64,000 nucleotides of DNA from positions 116,891 to 180,890 of the forward strand of contig CAYYTU010000001.1 of assembly GCA_964474655.1 (NCBI GenBank), read 5' to 3'. The stretch comes from CAYYTU01 sp964474655 (GTDB lineage Bacteria > Chloroflexota > Anaerolineae > B4-G1). Below the pieces are notes generated by a model. The model had not been told where the DNA came from. It did no database searches and was given only the letters and a program-made list of their open reading frames with translations. Position numbers and translations under genes: made by a program. Shown piece by piece: positions 32,913 to 41,593 of this stretch; positions within the stretch are counted from its first letter, which is position 1, and each line of letters starts with the position of its first letter.

Positions 32913-33056
32913 AATTGTTCCTTTCAAGTAAAATGGTAAATTGGGAATTGGCTATTGGGGGCAACCGCGAATTCTCGGCCGGTTAGGCTGCCATTTACCA
33001 AGATGCCGATTTACCAATATATAATCTTACCAGACTCCGTCGATTTAGCCAAGTTT

Positions 33057-33566
33057 ATGACTGAAAATAACCGCTCTTTGCGGCTGCTTGCTGATTCTAT
33101 GTTGGGACGTCTGGCGAAGTGGCTGCGTTTTCTGGGCTATGATACGGCTTACGAGCGCGACGCCGCCGACCATGAGCTGGCCCGACGAGCGCGCGCCGAG
33201 GGGCGGGTGCTGCTCACTCGTGATCACGATTTAGCCGTTCGCCGTGGTCTCGATATATTGCTCATTGAATCGGAACAATTTGAGGAGCAAGTGGAGGAGG
33301 TACAGGCTGCTCTCGGCGGTCCACCTGCTCCTGCGTTTTCTCGCTGTTCCATCTGCAACGTGGTGCTGGAGGACGCGTCCCCATCCGAGATCGCTGACCG
33401 CGTCCCTCCATACGTGCTGGAGCATCAGAAGGAGTTCCGGTGTTGCCCGGCCTGTGGCCGAGTCTACTGGTCAGGCAGCCACGTCCAGGCGATGAACCAT
33501 CTTTTGGAGCAGTTCGACGCTGCTGGTGATGACGTTCCTGCTACAGAAGGACGGAGAATCGATTGA
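33057..33566 (+). CDS. Mut7-C domain protein (PIN-like RNase fold plus zinc ribbon)
   Basis: A 169-residue protein. The N-terminal half (LLADSMLGRLAKWLRFLGYDT, then VLLTRDHDLA) matches the Mut7-C domain, a PIN-like fold with conserved acidic residues. The C-terminal half has two CxxC pairs (CSIC, CPAC) with VYWSGSH, forming the zinc ribbon typical of this family. It probably acts on RNA; no substrate is known. I chose the ATG at 33057 because similarity starts just after it. A longer in-frame version from 32955 crosses a possible -10 box (TATAAT, 33020-33025). The nadK start overlaps its end. Confidence 0.82.
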   Translation: MTENNRSLRLLADSMLGRLAKWLRFLGYDTAYERDAADHELARRARAEGRVLLTRDHDLAVRRGLDILLIESEQFEEQVEEVQAALGGPPAPAFSRCSICNVVLEDASPSEIADRVPPYVLEHQKEFRCCPACGRVYWSGSHVQAMNHLLEQFDAAGDDVPATEGRRID

Positions 33567-34402
33567 CTTTGCAGACGGTTGCTGTTCTGTATAATCAGCG
33601 CATCGCTTGCGCGGCTGAGCTGGCGGCGGAGGTGGAAACCTGGCTCAATAGTACCTTAGGCGCGGTTGAGGTTTGTAAGATTGAGGATGCATCCGGCGCC
33701 CGTTGCTTGCGCGAGGCGGATTTGTTGGTCACGTTGGGCGGCGATGGCTCCATCCTTTATGCCGCTCACTTGGTAGCACCTTACGGAACACTGATTCTGG
33801 GGATCAATTTGGGGCGGGTGGGGTTTCTTACTGAGGCCGAACCGGACGGTTGGAAGACGGTCTTATCGCATGCGCTGGAGGGTGATTACTGGGTTGAGGA
33901 GCATATGATGTTGCGCGTGACGGCTTGGCGAGGTGACGAGCCGCTGGCGCAGGCCGAGGCGCTGAACGACGTCGTCGTGAGCCGAGGGGCGCAGGCCCGT
34001 GCGGTTCATCTGCGCGCCGAGGTCGACGGGGGCGAGCTGGCCGCTTACGTGGCCGATGGCCTCATCGTCGCCACTCCGACGGGGAGCACAGCCTACGCCC
34101 TGGCTGCCGGCGGGCCGATTTTGCCGCCTCAACTTTTGAACATCCTGCTGGTGCCCGTCGCTCCACACCTCAGTATGGAACGCCCCATCGTCCTCTCAGA
34201 AGGTTCTCGGGTGCGCATCGTCGTGCTGGATGCCCGTCCGGCGGTCTTGACCGTCGATGGGCGGGTGAAGACGGACCTGATGGCCGGGGACGCTGTGGTG
34301 GTGGAGGCCAGTTCTCACACCGCTCGCTTCGCACGAGTTTGTGAGCGCACCTATTTTTACAAGACGCTCGTCTCGCGGCTGGTGCCGCGCAATGGACAAT
34401 GA
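33563..34402 (+). CDS. nadK: NAD kinase
   Basis: A 279-residue enzyme that phosphorylates NAD to NADP. The ATP/NAD motif LVTLGGDGSILYAA, NDVVVSRG and TPTGSTAYALAAGGPIL are intact and in the usual order, and the length is normal. It begins with TTG overlapping the Mut7-C stop (TTGA). Its own stop overlaps the next ATG (ATGA), so all three genes are coupled. Confidence 0.93.
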   Translation: MTLQTVAVLYNQRIACAAELAAEVETWLNSTLGAVEVCKIEDASGARCLREADLLVTLGGDGSILYAAHLVAPYGTLILGINLGRVGFLTEAEPDGWKTVLSHALEGDYWVEEHMMLRVTAWRGDEPLAQAEALNDVVVSRGAQARAVHLRAEVDGGELAAYVADGLIVATPTGSTAYALAAGGPILPPQLLNILLVPVAPHLSMERPIVLSEGSRVRIVVLDARPAVLTVDGRVKTDLMAGDAVVVEASSHTARFARVCERTYFYKTLVSRLVPRNGQ

Positions 34403-34962
34403 TTCCGATTGGAGCTGGTATGAACGAGCCCCTACACTGCGTCAACCACCCACACGTTGAAACCCATCTGCGTTGCAACAAATGCGGGCAACCGATCTGT
34501 ACCCGATGCGCGGTTCAGACCCCGGTCGGTTACCGCTGTCGGGATTGCATCAACGCCCAGCAGCGTCTCTTCTACGCCGATTTTCGCCCCCGGTATTATC
34601 TGATTGCGGCGGCTGTGGCGCTGCCACTTGCCTTGATCGCCGGATGGCTCATTCCCCGGTTGGGTTGGTTCGCGATTATCCTGGGGCCGGTAGTTGGCGG
34701 CGGCATCGCGGAGGCGGTCCACTGGGCGATCCAGCGGCGGCGCGGGCAGTACACCTGGTTGGTCGTCTGTGGCGCCATCGTCGTGGGAGCGCTGCCTGGC
34801 CTGGTCGCCTCCTTGCTCTCGCTGTTGGGCCTTGCGGTCTTATCGTCGGGCTCGATTGGCTACTTGGCGGGCGGGCTGATACGTTTGTTGTGGAGCGGGG
34901 TCTATCTGGTGACGGGCGTCGGCGCGGCCTACGCCCGTCTGCACACGGGGAAGCGCCGGTAG
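34399..34962 (+). CDS. B-box zinc-finger membrane protein, function unknown
   Basis: A 187-residue protein. The N-terminus is a B-box-like zinc finger: CVNHPHVETHLRCNKCGQPIC, then CAVQTPVGYRCRDC, giving C/H ligands at about residues 16-53. Three or four membrane spans follow (about 66-165). It overlaps nadK by four bases and precedes recN by eleven. B-box fingers joined to membrane segments recur in bacterial genomes without known function; they may mediate protein contacts at the membrane. Confidence 0.75.
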   Translation: MIPIGAGMNEPLHCVNHPHVETHLRCNKCGQPICTRCAVQTPVGYRCRDCINAQQRLFYADFRPRYYLIAAAVALPLALIAGWLIPRLGWFAIILGPVVGGGIAEAVHWAIQRRRGQYTWLVVCGAIVVGALPGLVASLLSLLGLAVLSSGSIGYLAGGLIRLLWSGVYLVTGVGAAYARLHTGKRR

Positions 34963-34973
34963 GGGGAGCTAGC

Positions 34974-36815
34974 GTGCTGCTTGAACTGCGTATTCGCGAT
35001 TTTGTCATCATCGACGCGCTGGATTTGCGCTTCGACGCGGGGTTCTCGGTGCTGACTGGCGAGACTGGCGCGGGCAAGTCGATCATCGTGGACGCGGTGG
35101 AGCTGGTGCTCGGCGAGTGGGCCGAAAGCACCGTCGTGCGGGCCGGGGCCGACCGGGCTTTGGTTGAAGCTGTCTTCCGACTGGAGCCGGGGCAGCGGGC
35201 AACGATTGGACCTATCCTGGCGCAAGAGGGTCTGGAGGGCGATGGGCCCGATCTGTTGTTGCTGGGCCGAGAGGTGCGGCGCGATCGGCGCAACGTTTGT
35301 CGCGTCAACGGGCGCACGGTTACGCTTTCGCTGCTGCGCGAGCTGACCGAGGGATTGGTCGATATCCACGGGCAGAGCGAGCACCTCTCGCTGATGCGCG
35401 TGCGCGAGCACCTTAACCTGCTGGATCGCTACGCCGAGCTGGCCCCGCTGCGGCAGCAGGTCGCCGAGGCGGCCGGGCGTGTGCAGGACGTGCGTGAGGA
35501 GCTGGCGGCGCTTCTGCGCGATGAACAAGAGCTCGCTCATAGGGCTGACTTGTTACGGTTTCAGATCGACGAGATCACGTCAGCCAGCCTGGAGCCGGGC
35601 GAGGAAGAGGTGTTGCGGCAAGAGCGTCCGCGCCTGGCCAACGCCGAGCGCTTGATCGAGCTGACGCGAGAGGCACTCGCCGCGCTCGAGGAGGGCGATC
35701 AGCGGACGCCCGGGGCGCTAGAGCTGCTGGGGATGGCGCTGCGTGCGCTGGTCGAGGCCGCCCGCGTAGACCCGTCGCTGGAGCCCTTGCTGGAGGAGGC
35801 GGAAAGCGTCAATGTCCAGTTAGAGGAGATGGCGAGGCAGCTGCTTGATTATCAGACGCAGATTGAGTATAGCCCGCAGCGTCTGCAAGAGGTCGAAGAG
35901 CGGCTGGCGCTGATCCATCGCCTGGAGCGCAAGTACGGCGAGACGGTGGCGGACGTCCTGGCCTACGCCGAGGAGGCGGAGCGCGAGCTCGATACCATCA
36001 CCCACAGCGAGGAGCGCATCACCGAGCTGGAGGCGGCGGAGGAGCAGCTGCTCGATGAACTGAGCGGCCTGGCAATGGAACTTTCGAAGCGGCGGCGCGA
36101 GGCAGCTCAGGCATTGGCGCAGCGGGTCGAGCGGGAGCTGCGCGACTTGAGGATGGAGGGCGCCCGGTTCGGCGTCGATTTCACGTGGCGGGAGGATGAG
36201 GCGGGCGTGCCGCTGCCGTCTTCCGTTCCTGGTTTCAGGTTCCAGGTTTCGAGTTTGGGTGTGGAGCAACCCGAAACCTCGAACGTGGAATCTGAGACCC
36301 GAGTCGCGTTTGACGCCAGCGGCATCGATCACGCCGAGTTCATCGTATCGCCGAACCCGGGTGAACCGTTAAAACCGATGGCGAAGATCGCATCTGGTGG
36401 CGAGACCTCGCGTCTTATGCTGGCGCTCAAGGCGGTACTATCTCGCGCCGACGAGACGCCGACGCTGGTCTTCGACGAGATCGATCAGGGCATCGGCGGG
36501 CGCGTGGGGGCTGTCGTCGGCGAGAAGCTGTGGGGCCTGGCGGCGGGCGAGGGACCGGGCGATCTGAAGCATCAGGTGCTTTGCGTGACGCACTTGCCGC
36601 AGCTGGCCGGCTTCGGCGACGAGCACTATCGGGTGGCGAAGCAGGTCGAGCAGACCGAGGTCGGCGAGCGCACCGTGACCCAGGTCGATGTGTTGGAGGG
36701 CGAGGCCCGCGTGCGGGAGCTGGCCCAGATGCTAGGCGGTAGCGGCGAGGCGGCGCTTCGGAGCGCCGAGGAAATCCTGGAGCGGGTGGAGCGGCGTAAG
36801 TCTGAAGATCGTTAA
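34974..36815 (+). CDS. recN: DNA repair ATPase RecN, with in-frame insertion
   Basis: A 613-residue SMC-like protein for double-strand-break repair. Walker A GETGAGKS is at about residues 29-36. Long coiled coils fill the middle (about 150-400). The C-terminal lobe carries IASGGETSRLMLALKAVL, LVFDEIDQGIGGR and CVTHLPQLAGFGD. The GTG at 34974 follows a GGGGGAG ribosome binding site. Between VDFTWREDEAGVPLP and FDASGIDHAEFIVSPNPGEP there are about 30 residues (414-445) that other RecN proteins lack; the DNA there is a palindromic repeat. The insertion lies in a loop before the ATPase lobe and keeps the frame, so the protein is probably functional. Confidence 0.93.
   Translation: MLLELRIRDFVIIDALDLRFDAGFSVLTGETGAGKSIIVDAVELVLGEWAESTVVRAGADRALVEAVFRLEPGQRATIGPILAQEGLEGDGPDLLLLGREVRRDRRNVCRVNGRTVTLSLLRELTEGLVDIHGQSEHLSLMRVREHLNLLDRYAELAPLRQQVAEAAGRVQDVREELAALLRDEQELAHRADLLRFQIDEITSASLEPGEEEVLRQERPRLANAERLIELTREALAALEEGDQRTPGALELLGMALRALVEAARVDPSLEPLLEEAESVNVQLEEMARQLLDYQTQIEYSPQRLQEVEERLALIHRLERKYGETVADVLAYAEEAERELDTITHSEERITELEAAEEQLLDELSGLAMELSKRRREAAQALAQRVERELRDLRMEGARFGVDFTWREDEAGVPLPSSVPGFRFQVSSLGVEQPETSNVESETRVAFDASGIDHAEFIVSPNPGEPLKPMAKIASGGETSRLMLALKAVLSRADETPTLVFDEIDQGIGGRVGAVVGEKLWGLAAGEGPGDLKHQVLCVTHLPQLAGFGDEHYRVAKQVEQTEVGERTVTQVDVLEGEARVRELAQMLGGSGEAALRSAEEILERVERRKSEDR
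36214..36308 (+). repeat. Short palindromic repeat inserted in frame within recN
   Basis: AGGTTTCG (36251-36258) and CGAAACCT (36272-36279 approximately) form an eight-base inverted pair inside a stretch with repeated GTTTC/GAAAC words. The stretch codes about 30 residues that RecN proteins do not usually have. A related word, TGAGACCCGA, occurs here (about 36293-36302) and again at the 3' end of the following MFS gene (about 38052-38061), where AACC words follow. This suggests a dispersed short repeat family that invades genes. Confidence 0.5.
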
Positions 36816-36823
36816 GCACACGA

Positions 36824-38086
36824 ATGGCTTATGCTCGTCTAAGAGGTATCGTAGTAGACCAAGGTATGCAATCTGCACCGCGCAAGACCTTAAAATCGCT
36901 CTGGCGGGCGGTCTTTTGGGTTTCCTTTCCATTTGGTATTCTCTCCTTCGCCCTGCCCATCTACGGCGAGGAGTTGGGCGCGTCGGCGCTGGCGATCGGA
37001 GGGTTCTTCTCCGCTTTCTCGCTCGTGCCGGTCGTCGTGCGGCCGTTCCTGGGCCGCATGCTGGATCGATGGGGGCGGAAGCCCTTCCTGCTGCTGGGGT
37101 TGCTCGGCTACGTCGCTGCCGTTATCCTCTTCTGCCTCGCCGATACGGTGCGGATGGTGACCATCGCTCGCTTCGTTCAGGGACTGGGGGCGGCCTTCCT
37201 CTGGCTTTCGGTGCACACAATCGTGGCCGACGTGGCTCGTGAAAGCGAGCGTGGACGTGGCTTCGGCACCATCAGGGAGGCGGTCAACCGAGGCACCATC
37301 ATCGGCACTACTATTGGCTTCACGGTGCTCTTCTCCCTGGAAGGCTTCTTCGACCTTGGGCTGGAGCAAGTCTGGTTCTGGCTCTTTGCCGTCTACACGA
37401 TTCCCGCCCTGCTGGCGCTGTGGAACGGCTGGCGCGGCGTGCTGGAGACACGGCCCTTGAGCGCATCGAATCCCGTCGAGAGCCGCCTCATCTCCGGACG
37501 ACTGCTGGCGCTGATGGGCATCGTCTTCGTCACCGGCGCCTCAGCCAATATGGTCTGGCCCATGTTGATGGTCTTTCTAGAGGATATGCTGGGCGCCGGG
37601 ATAGGAGACCTGGCGCTGGCCTATCTGCCCGCCGCTTTGATCCAGTCATTCCTGCCCTCGCGGATGGGCAACGTGGCCGATCGCCTGGGACGCAAGGGGC
37701 CGATGATCGGCGGGCTGATCGTGGGAGCCGCCGCCTCGGGCTTGATTCCGCATCTGTCCAGCGTGATCGCGTTGGCGATTTTGTGGGCTATCGAGTCGCT
37801 GGGCTACACCGCATCCGTGCCGGCGGAGCGCGCTTTCGTCGCCGACGTCGCCGGCGAGGATATACGCGGCACCATTTATGGGCTCTATACCTTCGCTTAC
37901 TACCTCGGGGCGGCGGCGGGACCATTGGCCGGTGGCTGGTTGTACGATAACGTCAGCCACGCGACGCCCTTTTATCTCAACACTGGCGCTCTGGTCCTGG
38001 GGGCCTTGTTGGTGGCGGCGGTATTGCGCGAACCACATCCGAAGCGTGAAGCAATGAGACCCGAAACCATAGAACCCGGCATATGA
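36824..38086 (+). CDS. MFS transporter
   Basis: A 420-residue protein with twelve membrane spans. The MFS loop 2-3 signature is GRMLDRWGRKPFLLLGLLGY, and the equivalent in the second half is GNVADRLGRKGPMIGGL. The PFGILSFALPIYGEELGAS opening and ERAFVADVAGEDIRGTIYGLY in the second half resemble drug or sugar efflux members. The substrate is unknown. Two starts are possible (36824 or 36866); neither has a strong ribosome binding site. Its last codons contain the TGAGACCCGAAACC repeat word, so the C-terminal tail may have been altered by a repeat. It overlaps sbcC by four bases. Confidence 0.85.
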   Translation: MAYARLRGIVVDQGMQSAPRKTLKSLWRAVFWVSFPFGILSFALPIYGEELGASALAIGGFFSAFSLVPVVVRPFLGRMLDRWGRKPFLLLGLLGYVAAVILFCLADTVRMVTIARFVQGLGAAFLWLSVHTIVADVARESERGRGFGTIREAVNRGTIIGTTIGFTVLFSLEGFFDLGLEQVWFWLFAVYTIPALLALWNGWRGVLETRPLSASNPVESRLISGRLLALMGIVFVTGASANMVWPMLMVFLEDMLGAGIGDLALAYLPAALIQSFLPSRMGNVADRLGRKGPMIGGLIVGAAASGLIPHLSSVIALAILWAIESLGYTASVPAERAFVADVAGEDIRGTIYGLYTFAYYLGAAAGPLAGGWLYDNVSHATPFYLNTGALVLGALLVAAVLREPHPKREAMRPETIEPGI

Positions 38087-40632
38087 TCCCGCAAAAACTC
38101 TCGCTCACTAATTTTATGTGTTATCGTGAGGCGGAGCTCGACTTCGCCGGCATTCACGTCGCCTGCCTGGCCGGGGAGAACGGCGCGGGCAAGTCGGCGC
38201 TGCTCGACGCCATCACCTGGGCGGTATGGGGCAATTCGCGCCTGGGCGCTCGCGGCGACGACGATCTGATCCGCTTGGGCGAGGACGAGATGGCGGTCGA
38301 ATACACGTTTTCGCTGGGGGGCGATAGCTACCGCGTGCTTCGCAAGCGGAAGGCGGGCAAGCGCAGCCGGACGCTACTTGATTTCCAGGTGCAGGACGAT
38401 GGGCGCTGGCGTTCGCTCTCCGAGGGCGGCGTGCGAGCCACGCAGAGCAAGATCGAGCGGGTGCTGCGACTCGATTACGACACCTTCGTCAACTCGGCCT
38501 TCCTGCGTCAAGGGCAGGCCGACGAGTTCACGGTCAAGACGGCCTCGGAGCGGAAGCGCGTGCTGGGCGAAATCCTGGCCCTCGATCGCTGGTCGATCTA
38601 CGAGGAGCGGGTGAAGGAGCGTCAGAAGGCAATCGCGACCGAGACCGAGGCGATTGAGCTGCGGCTGGAGGAGATCGAAGCGGAGCTGGGACGTCGTTCT
38701 GAGTATGAAGCCCAGCTCAAAGCGGCGCAGGCTACTGTTGATGAGGTTGGCGCGGCTTTGCAGGCGGCACAAGATGCTTACCAGCAGGTCGAGGCGGCGC
38801 GGGCGGAGTTGCGGCATCGAGAATCGCAGATCGCCGAGCAGGATGATCGAATTCGGCAGGCGGAGCGCGAGCTGACGGATCTAGCCGACGAGCGCGCCGC
38901 GCGACAAGAGCGCTTGGTTGAGCTTGACGAACTTGTGGCGAAGAAGGACGAGGTCGAGGCCGGTTACCGGGCGTATCAGGAGGCGATCGAACGGGAACAA
39001 GCGCTGGGCGACAAGCTGCGCCAGTCGGTGGATCTCGACGAGCGGCGCCGCGAACTGGAGGCGACCATCTCCGAGGCGCGGCACCATTTGGAGGCGAAGT
39101 GCGACGTCCTCGGGCAGCGTATTGAGGATCTGGAGGATCGTCGGATCGATCAAGAGATTTTGGACGAGTACGACGACGTCCAGGCCCGGCTCGATCATCT
39201 GGAGCAGATCGCGGAGAGCCGGGATGCGGCCCGGGATGATCTGGGCGGTATCGCCGAGCAGCAGGCGACTCTGAAGGCGCGTAACGAGGCGCTGCGCCGC
39301 GAGATGGAGGCGCTCAAGGAGCGGCTAGAGATGCTGGAGGAGGCCGGGGCTGAATGCCCGCTCTGTGAGCAGCCGCTGACCGAGGGTCACCGTCAACGGC
39401 TATTGGAGCAAGTCGAAGCCGAGGGCAAGGGGAAAGGCGATGCTTACCGCGCCAATCGCCGCGAGTGGCAGGCGCTTGGCGCGCGAGCGGAGGCGCTGAA
39501 AGAGCAGATCGCGCGGAGTGAGCGGGCACTGCGCGAGCGATCAGGCTTGCAGCGACAAGCGGCGGCGCTGACCGAGCGTATCGAGCAGGGGCGTCAGGCC
39601 GAGGAGGCGCTGGAAGAAGTTCGGGCGGACCTGGCGACGCTGGAGCAGCGGCTGGCGGACGAGGATTATGCCCAGGAGGCGCGCGCTGAGCTGGCGCAAG
39701 TTTTGAAGGAGGCGGAGACCCTGGGTTACGACGCCGAGGCGCACGAGGCGGCCCGTCAAGCCGTGGCCGATGGCCAAGTCTTCGCCGAGCGGAAGGCACA
39801 GATGGAGACAGCTCAGGAGCGGATGGAGGAGGAGCGCGCGGCGCTCAAGCGGCTGGATGAGGCCGAGGATCGCTGGCGGGAGCAACTTCAGGAGGCTCAG
39901 GAGCGTCGGGCGGCGCTGGAGCGAGCGGTCGAGGATATCGAAGCGCGTCTGGAGGAGGCCGAGGCGGTCGAGGATGAGTTGCACGCAATGCGGGCCAAGG
40001 AGGCTGAGGCGCGGCAGAAGCTGGGCGCGGCTCAACAGCGGTTGAAGGCGTGCGAGGTGCTTGAGGAGCAGAAAGCGGCCAAGCGCCGGCGGAAGGAGGC
40101 GCTGTCTGAACAGGCGTCGATCTACGATCAGTTGCGGACCGCTTTCAGCGTGCGGGGCGTGCCGGCGATGATCATTGAGGCAGCGGTGCCGGAGATTGAA
40201 GATGAGGCCAATCGGCTCTTATCTCGGATGACCGGCGGGCGGATGCACGTGCGCTTCGATACGCAGCGGGAGACCAAAGCCGGCGAGGTGCGCGAGACGC
40301 TGGAGATCAAGATTTCCGATGAGTTAGGCACGCGGCCCTATGAGAACTACTCCGGCGGCGAGCAGTTTCGGGTCAACTTCGCCATCCGTATCGCGCTCTC
40401 GAAGCTTCTGGCGCGGCGGGCCGGGGCTCAGCTCCAGACGCTGGTGATCGACGAGGGGTTTGGGACACAGGATGCTCAGGGGCGTCAGCGGCTGGTCGAG
40501 GCGATCAACGCCATCCAGGATGATTTTGCGCGTCTGCTGGTGATCACGCATATTGAGGAGCTGAAAGACGCTTTCCCGGTGCGGATTGAGGTCGCCAAGA
40601 CGCCCCAGGGCTCGGTGGCAACGGTTGTCTAG
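38083..40632 (+). CDS. sbcC: SbcC/Rad50-family SMC ATPase
   Basis: An 849-residue protein. The N-terminal ATPase half has GENGAGKSALLDAITWAVWG. Two long coiled coils follow. A zinc hook CPLC (Cys425, Cys428) lies between them. The C-terminal half has NYSGGEQFRVNFAIRIALSK and LVIDEGFGTQD (Walker B). It works with the nuclease SbcD/Mre11 on DNA ends. No sbcD gene is adjacent: the upstream neighbour is the MFS transporter and the downstream one is on the other strand. It starts with ATG overlapping the MFS stop. Confidence 0.92.
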   Translation: MIPQKLSLTNFMCYREAELDFAGIHVACLAGENGAGKSALLDAITWAVWGNSRLGARGDDDLIRLGEDEMAVEYTFSLGGDSYRVLRKRKAGKRSRTLLDFQVQDDGRWRSLSEGGVRATQSKIERVLRLDYDTFVNSAFLRQGQADEFTVKTASERKRVLGEILALDRWSIYEERVKERQKAIATETEAIELRLEEIEAELGRRSEYEAQLKAAQATVDEVGAALQAAQDAYQQVEAARAELRHRESQIAEQDDRIRQAERELTDLADERAARQERLVELDELVAKKDEVEAGYRAYQEAIEREQALGDKLRQSVDLDERRRELEATISEARHHLEAKCDVLGQRIEDLEDRRIDQEILDEYDDVQARLDHLEQIAESRDAARDDLGGIAEQQATLKARNEALRREMEALKERLEMLEEAGAECPLCEQPLTEGHRQRLLEQVEAEGKGKGDAYRANRREWQALGARAEALKEQIARSERALRERSGLQRQAAALTERIEQGRQAEEALEEVRADLATLEQRLADEDYAQEARAELAQVLKEAETLGYDAEAHEAARQAVADGQVFAERKAQMETAQERMEEERAALKRLDEAEDRWREQLQEAQERRAALERAVEDIEARLEEAEAVEDELHAMRAKEAEARQKLGAAQQRLKACEVLEEQKAAKRRRKEALSEQASIYDQLRTAFSVRGVPAMIIEAAVPEIEDEANRLLSRMTGGRMHVRFDTQRETKAGEVRETLEIKISDELGTRPYENYSGGEQFRVNFAIRIALSKLLARRAGAQLQTLVIDEGFGTQDAQGRQRLVEAINAIQDDFARLLVITHIEELKDAFPVRIEVAKTPQGSVATVV

Positions 40633-40640
40633 GGATGATG

Positions 40641-41246
40641 CTAGAGGAAGCGACGGTCCGACGATGCTTCCCGTCGTCTGGCCCGACGCATATCGCGGGC
40701 GGTGCGGAAGTCGTCGAGCTGGCGGGAAAGGGCCATCCAGTTGTCGACCAGGAGCACCAGGCCGGGTGGGTGCAGCACGTAGAGGCTGAGCCAGAGCCGC
40801 AGCCAGATGCGGCTGAGGGGGTAGGAGGAGAGATCTACGACGAGTACCGTCTTGCCCCAGTAGGGATGCAACCAGCGTCGACGGGCTGGTTTCTCCTGGA
40901 CCGGGTCAAAGATGTGCGAAAACTGTTGTGGGCGCACGTCCTGGATGCGGCCGTAGGAGACGGCGATGGGGTAGAATGGCGTGTGGATGTATAGGTGCTT
41001 GGGGCGGCATTCTACCCAGGCTCGTCTTCGGGCCAGAAAGGTATATACCAGGATGATGAACGCCACCAGGGCCGGCACCAGCGTGAGCGCTCGGAATCGC
41101 TGGGAGATGATCGTAATGGCCGGAGAATACCACCACAGCGCCACGGAGGCTGGTATGATCAGGATTGAGGGCCAGGCCCAGCGTTGCCACATGCGCTCGT
41201 AGATCAACAGTCGGAATTTGTCCCCTCGTTTCTTGGACATAGCCAT
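40641..41246 (-). CDS. Two-span membrane protein with PH-like region, function unknown
   Basis: A 201-residue basic protein. Two hydrophobic spans (about 22-39 and 47-66) are followed by a mostly beta region (AWVECRPKHLYIHTPFYPIAVSYGRIQDVRP) that resembles bacterial PH-like (bPH2) domains. The C-terminus is Arg-rich. The start at 41246 (or 41240) is chosen by the GAAGG ribosome binding site; a longer frame has no support. It converges with sbcC, eight bases away. The PH call is by eye and tentative. Confidence 0.6.
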   Translation of the reverse strand: MAMSKKRGDKFRLLIYERMWQRWAWPSILIIPASVALWWYSPAITIISQRFRALTLVPALVAFIILVYTFLARRRAWVECRPKHLYIHTPFYPIAVSYGRIQDVRPQQFSHIFDPVQEKPARRRWLHPYWGKTVLVVDLSSYPLSRIWLRLWLSLYVLHPPGLVLLVDNWMALSRQLDDFRTARDMRRARRREASSDRRFL

Positions 41247-41593
41247 TATACCTTCGTGTAGTGGGTAATTGCGACTACGCGTGTGGGAGTAAGTATACCA
41301 TTGGCCGCTGTGATGGACAAATGACGACATGCGGGGCAAACGAAGCGATTCTAGGATAGCCCAGACGCATTAGATTGCCTACAGTCACGTTTATCGAGCG
41401 TGTCAACCTCAGCTTCGTTTGCCTTGACTGCATCTGAGCACACTTTGTGGCATTGAAGGCGCTTTCGCAGACGATTCGTTTTGAAAGCCATGCGTGAAGC
41501 AAGAAAAAGATGTTTGACTTGTAAATTGTTAACAGGTATAATCGCCTCGCAGTTCCACAATCAGGGATTACCTGATTTTATCGGAGGAGTATT
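41247..41593. other. Divergent intergenic region with promoter
   Basis: The gap of about 350 bases separates the PH-like membrane protein (minus strand) from the DUF4388 gene (plus strand). Apart from the plus-strand promoter at 41514-41542 I see no gene, terminator or clear operator. The base composition is richer in A and T than in the flanking genes. Confidence 0.5.
41514..41542 (+). promoter_or_regulatory. Sigma-70-type promoter of the DUF4388-GTPase operon
   Basis: TTGACT (41514-41519) and a perfect TATAAT (41537-41542) are 17 bases apart. The start point would be near 41549, and the ribosome binding site GGAGGAG lies just before the ATG at 41594. Confidence 0.8.

Noticed and set aside
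34473..34973. N-terminal extension of RecN
   Set aside because: This frame is open but overlaps the B-box protein gene. RecN similarity starts at the GTG at 34974, which has a ribosome binding site.
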